Source: Lichenostomus cassidix
Taxonomy: Eukaryota; Chordata; Aves; Passeriformes; Meliphagidae
Direction: 5' to 3'
NCBI GenBank assembly: GCA_008360975.2
Contig: CM039211.1
Coordinates: forward strand, 24,546,558 to 24,610,557
Length of the DNA: 64,000 bases
Of the stretch, positions 14,201 to 23,989 are shown in pieces; position 1 is the first letter of the stretch; every line of letters starts with the position of its first letter. Made by a program: the position numbers and the translations under genes. The notes below the pieces were generated by a model. The model had not been told where the DNA came from. It ran no database searches and saw nothing but the letters and a program-made list of their open reading frames with translations.

Positions 14201-16855
14201 AGGGAGTGGGTAGGAGTCAAAATAGTAAATTACATTTCTGACACATTTTTAAGAGATGTAAGAAGGAAAGGAGGCAGAAAACAGGTCTTCATTAAATGAA
14301 TGTACATTTGTGTGCAGAAAACACATTACTTACTGTATTGCAGCGAAGGTACATGTGTCGCATTCCTCAAGAATTTGAGACTGGTTAATAGCCTCTTCTG
14401 GAGCTTGTCTGGTCTGGGATTTTACTGTTGCTACTTTCCCAAAGAAAGCAGAATAAAATAAATAGTACTATGGAATTCTGCAATTTCTGCGTCTGTGAAC
14501 ACCTATATACATGTATTTTAAATTTTCATAGTTGTGTTGGTAGATGGAAGATTTATTTATTAAAAATTCTACATTTTTACCCAGGCATCTATTTTTTTAT
14601 ACTAGCATTCCACAATTCTCTTTCAACAATCACCTGCACTGAGCAACATAAGTTATAAACAACTAGAAAGAATTCTATGCTCTTATCGTAAGTTCTGTCT
14701 TGAAAGAACAAAATCTCACTCTTGTTGAATATTTCTCAAGTTTTAATATCTGTCAAGCCATCTTGCATCATTCCTTCTTTTAAAGATTTGTTACCCCTAA
14801 ATAGTCATGGCTTGAGCAATACATTGAAATTTCTCTTTCTTAACAGTGTTGACAAAAAGTAATTGACCAATACAGCACAGGTCTCTCTCCTAGTGAGCTC
14901 TTCTCTCACACCTAGGGGATAATTTAGCACAGAACTTGCCAAAATGCCTTAGACCTTGGATTATTGCTTTCAACTCCTGACAACATTTCTGTCAAGAGAG
15001 TCAATAAAAAGGCCACAGCTTTGCCACATAAGCACGTGGTGATTGTTGCTGGAGGCTTCAGGAATTATGAGCAAACTGAAGTTTTATCAGATTATGTTAG
15101 CCAGTTGCATTCAACATGTGACCAAAGAAAAAGCAAACATCTTCTTGAAGCTGGGCTAACAACCTGTTACAAATTGTAATCTTTTACCATACAGCGAAGG
15201 TCAGTGAAATTACATTTTAGAGTCTGGATGTCATTTCTCCTGCTAAAGAGTCTCAAAACTAAAGTTATAAAAGGAGAGTGGAATTTTTAGAAGGAATTCC
15301 TCTTGTCTAGAGTCAAGCATTTGCTGGCACTCAGTCTAAGCAGTATCAAGTAGCACTTAGGTTTCCAATTTTGTAAAAATCTTGCCTTTTTAAAAATATA
15401 TGCTGCTAATGAACATTATTTATTATAGATAAAGACTTTGGAAATTAACAAAGTGGGCAGCAGAAGAATACTTAAAATTTTTATATTTTCTAGCTACCAA
15501 GCAACAAACTCATTGCTTCCACTTCAGCTTCAGTAAAATTAGTAACAAAATGCAAATACCATTGCCTTTTCTTATTAGACAGTAAGATAAAACCATAGTT
15601 TGCTGCTGAAAGTTTTGTTTATTTATGGTCTATTGAGCCTTATACAGGAGACTAATAATTGCTGCTGATTGCAGTCCTTAGGTGGATGAATACTGGCATA
15701 CTTGAGATACTCAATGTCCGTTGTGCTGCTGATATAAAGCAGAGTGTTCAAGAGGCACGAACAGAAAGATTATTGTCAAGAAATTCCCTAAGAGCTGTCC
15801 TTGAATGTATTACTTTGCTTCATTCAAATATGCCATCTTGATGGCAATTAGGTGTTGTTTCCATCCCGAGCCTAAGATGCTATCAGGATCTATTTTCCCC
15901 TTCTAATCAGTCTTCTGGGCCATCTGGAGCCATGGTGTGAGATGCTGAGCAGGCTCTGCTCTGCCTAGAGGTGGCACCCATGCTGTATGCTGCAAAGACA
16001 AATGCTTCTATCAGTTTATGGCATCTCCCCCAGAAGTTTCTGCTCAGCCATTGTGGAAAACCTGAGCTCCTGCACTGGGCAACAGACAAATCCAGCACTC
16101 CAGTTGCATAGACTTCATGTTTTACCTCCCTGTTTAACTTTCTTACTTGGAGGGGAGTGAGAAAGATGATGACTGCCAGTTTGAGAGCTTTATTTGTGAT
16201 TTTAATTGCTTAGTTTATTTTGTGAACGGCTATTTTACAGGAGAAAGAGGGAATTAATACTGTATTTTTGTATCACTTTGCATAACTTAGCATGTCAAAA
16301 TCTGAGATGCTTCAGTATAAGATGGATATGTACACACACAAACATAAACAATGTCAGATAAAAGTCTACTTCAATTCTTGCTTGAAGTTGGGAAGAAAAC
16401 ACAACTCATCTGCATGTCATATTTTGCAGAATATTTAGCAGTGTCTCTTCTCAGTGAATAGTGCTAATACAATACTGCTTACTGCTGCTGCCATATTTTT
16501 GAATCAAAGTATATCTCTCTGGAAACTCATTTAAGAGGCGTTCTGCTGTTTGGTCTTCCTCATGAGACCTGCTAACCACATAGCATGAGAAAGGCTTGAA
16601 CCAGAAATGGGTAACTTAGCAGAATTAGAAAATGAAAAAGAGGCATGAATAGAAAGAATTGAATGCAGGTCCCACTATAGAGAAGGTTAAAAGCTGACCA
16701 AAGGTGACAGAAGGGACAAAGTTCTTTACTCTTCAGTGACCAGCAAAGACAAAATAATTCAAAAGGAGCTGGAACTAGGCAGTCTATGGCTGGCTTGTCT
16801 TGATATATGATATCTGTGACCACAGGCATGTCTGTAACACAAAACGTGAGACAGG
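11241..16855. other. Unique AT-rich non-coding sequence
   Basis: No gene or classified repeat was recognised. A good-looking 3' splice site (pyrimidine-rich stretch ending TTTTGCAG) sits at about 13750-13779 with an open frame after it, but no matching donor was found. A POU-type octamer ATGCAAAT occurs at 11684-11691, which may be chance. Confidence 0.55.
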
Positions 16856-16950
16856 ATCATAGAATCACAGAATAATTTGAGCTGGAATGGAGATTTTAAA
16901 AGCTATCTAGTCCAGCCCTCCAGGCTGCAAGGTCATCTAGTCCAACCCGA
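16856..16950 (-). mobile_element. CR1 LINE 3'-end fragment, antisense
   Basis: On the plus strand it starts ATCATAGAATCACAGAAT, the reverse complement of the CR1 terminal ATTCTATG repeats. It continues through GAGCTGGAATGG and CTATCTAGTCCAGCCC, as in the CR1 3' untranslated region. A second CATCTAGTCCAACCC follows about 30 bases later, suggesting a local duplication or two overlapping scraps. It is 5'-truncated with no coding sequence. Confidence 0.85.
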
Positions 16951-18376
16951 GGTTGCTTATTCTGGTTTTCTCTGCTGGGGCATTTCTTCATGGATATAAC
17001 ACCATTCCAGGTAAAAACAGGGATTTTCATGTTTTGCAACTAAAAGGCCAGACTTTGAGCATTCCACATCTGTAATCAGACCTATTTAAGGCATGTCAGG
17101 TATACTAAACTATAAGGAGACTCAAAATGTGATGTTTCTCTCATGTTATAATCCTGACATTTAACATTTTCCTTTCCTCCCAAATAAACATATAAAGTCA
17201 TAATGTTTCTGTGAAATGTCATAACATTTCTGTGAAAGGCTTTATGAAACATTTCCTGTAAAAATTTCTGGAAAGACTGAATCAAAAGAATCATATTGCA
17301 TGAAACCTCAGGAGACTTAAAAGTTGTAACTGACTTTTGGATAGAAATTCACTGCAGTAGTTTGGCAACATTTTTAAAAAATCAATGTATTTCTATTAAA
17401 AACTTAAAAATCAGCATTCTTGGTACAGAAATAATTATTTTTATAATCTTTTTAATCAGGCCACCTTGAATTTTGAAAATTTTGGATATTAATTCATTCA
17501 GTTCACTAGCTGAAACTTAACTGAACAGAAAGAAATATATATTCTACTTCAGTGCCTGAAGTTATCTTTCAAATACCATATACTGCAGGTTCCTTGGGGT
17601 CATTCCCTTTCAACAGTTATTTAGACTACTCAGGACAAAGAAGATCTCGTCAATGTGGTTTCTCAGTGAGCAGCAACTGTAACCTTAATTTAAAGTTTCT
17701 AGGACAAAATCAGGTTTTTTTGATCTGTCTTAGTGTCAAAATAGCAAAATAAATTTAAAAAAAAAAACCAAAACCTCAAATCCAAGAAGAAACATCTTTT
17801 TATATCATCTGTTCCAAAGAGCACAGCACAAGCTAGCAGTCTATAACTTACATTAGCCAGAGAAAGAACTGAAAAAGTCCTGACAGTCAACATGTGTTGA
17901 GGTTGGAAGCAAAGAGAATTGTTGCCAGGGGTTGGTCTGTGGAAAAGCCGTGGTGGATAACTGATCATGGACTGCTGCTTAAGGTCCTTTCCAGGTCTTT
18001 TTCCTTGCTCTGTTTGCACACCATTGTACACACAGTTAGAGCCAATGTGTTCATTTCCTAAAACAAACACTTGTATATTGAAAAGTGGATGTTGAACAAA
18101 AGTTTTATGGTTTATGACTACAGATTTACAGATGAAAATTCTGAAACAAAGAAAATGAGAACTGCCTATGTCCATAAAATTGGGAATTGTTTGAGTCTCA
18201 AAGAAAAGCCAGTGTACCTTACCTGGTTCACCCATTTTTTGACCTGGCTTAGGTTTCACACATCCCCTTCCACACGGGGCCCTGCCCATGGGGCAGCAGC
18301 AGGCAGGGAGGGAGGGAGGCGCCCTGAAGAAGTCACTGTGTCAGATTTGGCTAAGTCCTCTGTCTCGCTCTGACTT
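16951..18376. other. Unique non-coding sequence with a possible minus-strand exon
   Basis: AT-rich at the left, GC-rich at 18240-18330. It holds a 21-bp tandem duplication at 17197-17238 and a possible minus-strand exon at 18223-18323 (see findings). The 196-codon minus frame covering 17699-18289 would read straight through the strong splice donor at 18217-18222, so it is not believed as a single exon. Confidence 0.5.
17197..17238. repeat. Tandem duplication, 21-bp unit x2
   Basis: GTCATAATGTTTCTGTGAAAT at 17197-17217 is followed directly by a near-identical copy at 17218-17238 with three differences (T to A, G to C, T to G). It is a simple local duplication. Confidence 0.85.
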
Positions 18377-19389
18377 TGTACTGGGTTTGTGTGCCCAGAT
18401 TTTGGTAGCAGTAGGGCTAAAAAGATGGCTTCTGTGAGAAACTGCTGGAAGCTCCTTCCATGCCAGCAGAGCTAATGCCAGCTGGCTCCAAGGCAGACCC
18501 ACCCCTGGCCAAGGGTGAGCTGATTGTAGGTGTTGGTAGCCTCTGTGGTAATGTATTTAAAAAGGAAAATTATTGCAGAGAAGTAATTGTGTCCAGAGAA
18601 CAGGGGAGTAGGAATATGTGGAAGGAACAGCTCTGCAGACACCCAGGTCAGTGGACAAGGAGGGGGAGGACGTGCTCCAGGTGCCAAGGCTGAGGCTCAC
18701 CTGCAGCCCAAGGTGAAGGCCATGGTGAGACAAAATGTGGCCCTGCAGCCCATGGAGATCAGTCAATAAGATTGCAGAGATCCACCCACAGCCCATGGAG
18801 GAGACCAACACCAGAGCAGCAGGTCTGAGGGGAGGCTGTGAACCTCTGGGAAGCCCATGATGGAGTAGGCTCCTGACAGGAACTGGGAGACCCATGGAGA
18901 GAGGAGGCCACACTGGAGCAGGTTTCCTGGTAGAACTTGTGACTGTGTGAGGGACCTAGGCTGGGGCAGCCTGTCCCTGAAGAAATGCACCCTGTGGAAG
19001 AGTGATCCATGTTATAATAGTTAATGGAGGACTGTAGCTCATGAGATGGACTCAGGTTAGAGAACATGGAGAACTGTCTTCCTTGGGAGGCACCCCACAC
19101 TGGAGCAGGGGAAGGACTCCTCTCCCTGAGCAGGGGAAGAAACTTCTGTGATGACCTGGCCATAATGTTCATTCCCCATCTCCCTGTACTGCTGGGGGGA
19201 GGAGATATACCTGGGGAGGGGACAGAGGTGGGAGGAAATTGTTTTTTAAATTTATTTTACTTCTCATGCCCATGATGGTATTTGGTGAATGATCTCTCTG
19301 ACAGTCCTTATCTAACGCCATGAACCTTTTTTTATATTTTCTCTCCCTGGTCGAGCTGAGAAGGGAAGTGATACAGCAGCTTTGGTGGG
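18377..19389 (+). mobile_element. ERV LTR (outer copy), 5' and central part
   Basis: A solo LTR in plus orientation with no retroviral genes around it. It begins TGTACTGGGTTTGTGTG, the start of an abundant bird LTR family (ERVL-like in my recollection). It continues with the family's landmarks: GGCAGACCCACCCCTGGCCAAGG, a TATA-like TATTTAA at 18554-18560, repeated GCAGCCCATGGAG and CACACTGGAGCAGG blocks, CATTCCCCATCTCCCTGTACTGCTGGGGGG, and ATTTTCTCTCCCTGGTCGAGCTGAGAAGGG. Near its 3' end it is interrupted by an inverted LTR of the same family, and it resumes at 20565. No AATAAA is visible in its R region, which looks locally deleted. Open frames here are accidental. Confidence 0.8.
18554..18560 (+). 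promoter_or_regulatory. TATA-like box of the outer LTR
   Basis: TATTTAA sits about 180 bases into the LTR, where the family carries its promoter. The corresponding TATTTAA on the minus strand of the nested copy is at 20282-20288. Activity is not implied. Confidence 0.45.
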
Positions 19390-20559
19390 TATTGAGGTTT
19401 TATTGAGGGTATTGACAAATGCCAGGCTCCTACAACATCTGCTCTCTCTGCTCTCCCCTGCCACAGCTGTGCAGAGGAGAGGAAAAACTAATGCACACAC
19501 ATCGGACTCATAACTTGAGATATGACACTGGCTGGGGGATGCACTGAGAGAGAGAGCAAAACAGGCTCAAAACTTAAAGTTGCAAAGTGATTTATTAACC
19601 TAACAGAGTCAGAGGATAAAAGAGAATTAAAAATAAGCTCTTCAGACATTGTTCCTTCACTCACCCCCCTCCCTCTTAAGACACAATTTCTCTGCTCACC
19701 CCCTCCCTCCTTCCAAACAACAGCACAGGGGGTGCAGGGTAAGGGGGTTTTAATTTGGTTAGTCCATCAGGGAGAGGAGTCCTCTACTCAGCCACGGGGT
19801 CCCTCCCAAGAGACACAGTCCTCTGGGGTCCAATCTCACGAGCAGCAGCCCACCAGAATCTGCTGCAACACAAGTCCTTGTCCATAGGATGCAGACTCTT
19901 GAGCCAAGGCCAGGCTGCTTCCATCCCAGGAGCAAGGAAAAGGCCTTTCCCTCCCTTTCAAGGCCTTTGCAGCTTTAACTCTTTAGATGAGACTCCAACT
20001 GGATCACAGCTTTCTCCAGGCATCCACTTGCTCCTCTGGCATGGGCTGTGGGTGAATTTCTGCATCCTTGTGGACTCCATGGGCTGCAGGGGGACCTCCT
20101 GCTCCCCCATGCTCTTCAGCACAGCTAGCAGAGGGTTTTCAGCTCTGGTGCCTGGAGCACCTCCTCCCCCACCTTCTCCACTGATCTTGGCATCTTCATG
20201 TTGTTTTCCCTCACATATTTTCACCTCCTCCTCCTTCTCTAGCTAGGAATAAGTGTGTACTCACCATGTTTTGATTTCTTCTTAAATATGTTTTCACAGA
20301 GGCTTAACTAACATCTCCAATTGCCCCAGGATTGGCCGGCAGCATGTCCATCACCTTCAGAGCCATCAGACATTGGCTCTGCTGGACATGGTGAAAAACT
20401 TCTGGAACCTTCTTACATGGCACACAGAAGCCATCTCTTTGCCCCTCCCCATCCTACAGACACTTCTTCAGGCCTACCAAACAGCTTTTGAAGTGTTTAA
20501 ATTTCTCTTAGATGCCAAAGATACCATGCTGATGTTCTGGGCTAAACAAAACCAATGCA
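19390..20559 (-). mobile_element. ERV LTR (nested copy), antisense, complete
   Basis: A second LTR of the same family as the outer copy, in opposite orientation, inserted near the outer copy's 3' end. Read on the minus strand it starts TGCATTGGTTTTGTTTAGC (compare TGTACTGGGTTTGTGTGGC). It passes a TATA-like TATTTAA (20282-20288) and the GCAGCCCATGGAG block near 20080, and has a poly(A) signal at 19591-19596. It ends with the family's CTCTCC...CAGCTG stretch near 19440-19475. The 5-bp sequence GTGGG flanks it exactly on both sides (19385-19389 and 20560-20564), the target duplication expected of an ERVL-type insertion. Its terminal TG on the plus-strand left side has mutated to TA. No internal retroviral genes are present, so it is a solo LTR. 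Confidence 0.82.
19591..19596 (-). promoter_or_regulatory. Poly(A) signal of the nested LTR
   Basis: TTTATT on the plus strand is AATAAA on the minus strand, placed near the 3' end of the antisense LTR as expected for its R region. Confidence 0.55.
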
Positions 20560-20564
20560 GTGGG

Positions 20565-20593
20565 TGTCTGGCTTCTGGCGAGAGTCAACCCCT
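20565..20593 (+). mobile_element. ERV LTR (outer copy), 3' end after interruption
   Basis: TGTCTGGCTTCTGGCGAGAG followed by TCAACCCC matches the family's 3' terminus (CACCTGGCATCCAGCCAGGG, then TCAACCC). It joins in register to the left part once the nested LTR and one GTGGG copy are removed. The right flank TACTT (20594-20598) resembles the left flank GACTT (18372-18376), a possible decayed 5-bp target duplication of the outer LTR. Confidence 0.75.
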
Positions 20594-23412
20594 TACTTTT
20601 AACTCTAGCAGCTGTTCTGCACATGTTGGTGTGTACCACACCAAGGCCTTTATCACATGAGCAATATGCATATCATCCTAAAATCTTCAACCAGCCCCTT
20701 TTTGCAAGGGACTGCTTCCCATGGGTCTTATTGCTATCAGTATTTTTGGAAAAATAATATTCGTTGACCCTTTTATTTTTCAGGTTTAGACTGGTAACCA
20801 ACATACTGTAATGTACTAAATCTGGCTTGCTGATTACTCTCGTAGTTCTACCAACTAGGTAGAATATTTAATTACAAGCCCTTTGATATTGTTAAGCTAC
20901 TTGCAAAGTAACCAATTATATCTGGAAAAAATGGCCTGTGGACTTTTCTTCCTATCTCATGTGTTCTGCAACAGCAAAATCCATAGAATAAATAGATTTC
21001 ATCTCTGTTTGTTTTTATTAGCATTTCATTTTGTTTTTCTTTTTCATTTCATAAATATTAATATTTTTAGCTTAAAAAATAAGCTTTATTTTTAGCCCTA
21101 TTTAACCACATACTTAAGATTATGGGTGTATTTTAGCATGAGCTCAAGATCCACAGGTTTCAACAGGACTTCAGATTATACTTAAAATCAAAGATTTATG
21201 TGAAGAGCATTGGAGTGCTGAAATGCAGACTGATTTAGAGCCATGTCTGCTTTAACTAGATGCAGATTGTCTGAAAATCAGTCAGCAGAGCATGTTTTAA
21301 AATGGTCTTTAAATTTGTGGAAATCATTCTTTGAGATGTAGATACACAGAGGGATATTTATATATTTGGCTATGCATTTGCACCTAGAAGAAGAAAGTGG
21401 CACTTATAATAACTGCAGATGTATATATCTAAAATGGATCCAATTATATATATATAAGAGTTTCCTATTATTTTTCTTTATCATTGTGGCTGATTTGACA
21501 AGAAGCCTGCATTAAAGAGCAGTACTACCTTGGGAAGGTGCAGTAGTAAAAGCTGGTACAGGTATGCAAACCACTATTTCTGTCTTTCATTTCTTCATAG
21601 CCTGCCTAACAAAACTGGGGATATTTTTGTTCTGCATACCTAACAACATCCTGTATCCTGAGATTTGTTTATGAGAATGATCAAAACAAAATAACCCCCA
21701 CCTGCTATTTAAACAGTTTTTTTTTTCTTTTATCCCCTTTCACTCCGCTCCCATCTGTGACTGGGTTATTTTCCAATATTTTGGCTATTTCAACAACCTC
21801 CTGGCACAACAGACAATATCAAAGGGAAGAATAGACTCAAGACTGAATAAGAAGAATGCAACCTCACCTGGTCTCACCCAAGCAGTACATTAAAAAAAGA
21901 CATAAGAAAATTTGGCATGAATACTGTGTATTAAAGGATGATCTCTCATTGAATTTTTTTGCCTGGAAGTGTTACAGGCTCTTTCATTGTCCACACAACA
22001 ATTTTTTCTCATTTCTTTGATCTGTCCAGTAAAGCAGGTGTCTAGTAATGTTATTTGTAAAGCAGAAATAAAAATGACAGAAAATACATTATAATGCGGT
22101 AAAACGCCATATTTTTATTCACTGAGCATAAAAAGAATACATGTATTCAGCTGTAACAATCAATTATGTTTTTAACTTTTCAAGTCCAACTTTGATGAGC
22201 ATAGGTGGTCAGCTGTACGAATAAACAGCTCTTGGAAAGAGAAATGAGAACTCAGCGAAATTGATTCCTAGCTTTTTAAACACTACCTGCAAATTATATG
22301 TGCAATGTTCACTGTCAGACCATTTTAGTTATTTATCACTCTGAGGCTCTGCACAAGAAAATGATGTACATAGATTGCTTTGTCATCTCTTTATAATTCA
22401 TGCTTTTTCAAAGCACTGCTTCATTAATACTGGGAGGTTATTGTTTCAGACTTTTCTACTTTTTGGGCATTTGATCGTTTTCTCTCCAAAATCTTAGAGC
22501 ATATAGTGCATAGACTAGAAAGTCAGATTTCTCCTCATATTTTGAGATGACTTATTTCCTGCAGTTTCCAGGTGAATCATATCTTTCTTGGCAGATTTCA
22601 TTGTCCTTTCATGTCTATCATACTTCACTTAAAAGGCAGGGAGCTTCTGACCCCTGCATGGCACAGCCTCATCTCTTTTTCCCTGGGGTTAAACAGCCAA
22701 GTGTCACATCTGTCAGTAAAAACTGCCATATCTAAACAGAAAACAGTGTAACCACATAAAACAGAAGGGATCTTCTCAGTGCCTTAAACTTGGGTGACCA
22801 GACCCAGTGGTGATTCATGGGGTAGTTCTGCCTGCTGTCTAGTATTAAATAGAGCAGCAACATAGTGTGACATGAGTGAGACCCAGGCTGCTTCCTGGAG
22901 ACATGGCCAATTTTGTGGATAGAACCATTATGAATGGCCACTAATAATTTAGCCTGGATTTTCAGTGACTTCACAGAATAAGGCACCCAGCATATTTTGA
23001 ACATCTCTGCAAACTAAGTGACTTACTAACATGCCTCTCCATGAGGCTGTAGCAGCACGCAAAAATCTGCCCACACATTAGGACTTCTTCAGCTGGATTT
23101 GACTATGAAGAAAACCTTATTCAGGGCAAAGCAAAGAAAAAGCCCAAATCAAAACAAAAACAAGCAAAAAAAAAAAACAGAAAAGGAGTGAGCAGACCCT
23201 TTGCACAGCACTCAAAACAAACTCAGAGAGACACTAACACTTATTTTGGAGGTTGACCTAAAGCATGGGTTAAAAAATGTTAACCACTGTTAGGGCAAAA
23301 ATAACACTGTCACTATAAATTGACAGCGAGTTATATCTTTGTCAGCCAGGAGTTTTGAGATTATTTAAAAATTTTCAATCAACTATGTTTAATTTGTTAA
23401 GGAACTGTCAGC
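20594..23412. other. Unique AT-rich non-coding sequence
   Basis: No gene or classified repeat was recognised. The stretch 22050-22440 has the look of a conserved non-coding element (see findings). A polypyrimidine stretch ending TTTTTCAG at about 20769-20784 resembles a splice acceptor but has no supported exon. Confidence 0.55.
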
Positions 23413-23889
23413 TGTGTTATTTTAGCTGGTTTTGATTTAGATCTGTGTTGGCTGAGTGTCAGTAGAAAACCCTGAGAAACTACCTCGCTGCACCTGCCAA
23501 AAGGAACTCCATGGACCCATACCCCTTAGAGAATTTAATCAATAGTTAAAGAAAAAAATTCAATAAAGAATTGTGTAATAGTTATCATATAACTAGAGAT
23601 GAATTAGATGTCATAGAACAAGAAAGATATCTTGAGCAAGTTAAGGAGTCAAAGGTCTATACACCCCTGAAAACTTGATTAATACATTACAGGTGCAGTA
23701 AAGGAGCCATTTCATAGTTGAATACACCCCAGAAAACTCAATCAATAATAACTATCTAACCAGGACAGTAAATTAAATAAAGTGCTGTTTAGCTGGATAA
23801 AACTTGGGTTATCCATTAAACAAAGATATATGAAATGTTCTGGTAGTAATTAAAGGAAACAAAACACATATATCATGATGCAATAAACT

Positions 23890-23917
23890 GGGCGGACTTT
23901 AGGGCGGGCCTATAAAA
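23890..23917 (+). promoter_or_regulatory. LTR promoter: two GC boxes and TATA box
   Basis: GGGCGG and GGGCGGG, possible Sp1 sites, lie 15 and 2 bases upstream of TATAAAA. In an AT-rich neighbourhood this compact arrangement is distinctive of a polymerase II core promoter and fits the LTR reading. Confidence 0.6.
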
Positions 23918-23983
23918 ATTCTTGGATGTTAGAGTGTATATAAATGCCTGAAAATTTTTGTTTCTCTGATTTTGTCTGTGGTG

Positions 23984-23989
23984 AATAAA
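23984..23989 (+). promoter_or_regulatory. Poly(A) signal of the solo LTR
   Basis: AATAAA, followed about 10-20 bases later by AATATGTTCC and T-rich sequence. Its spacing from the TATA box is typical of an LTR R region. Confidence 0.55.

Noticed and set aside
17699..18289. 196-codon minus-strand open frame as a single gene
   Set aside because: It runs straight through a strong splice donor and into low-complexity A/T sequence. Only the short block at 18223-18323 remains of interest.
18759..19172. 137-codon minus-strand frame
   Set aside because: It lies entirely within the outer LTR and is antisense to it. It is a by-product of GC-rich repeat sequence.
19755..20246. 163-codon plus-strand frame
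   Set aside because: It lies within the nested LTR, antisense to it, and has no protein similarity.
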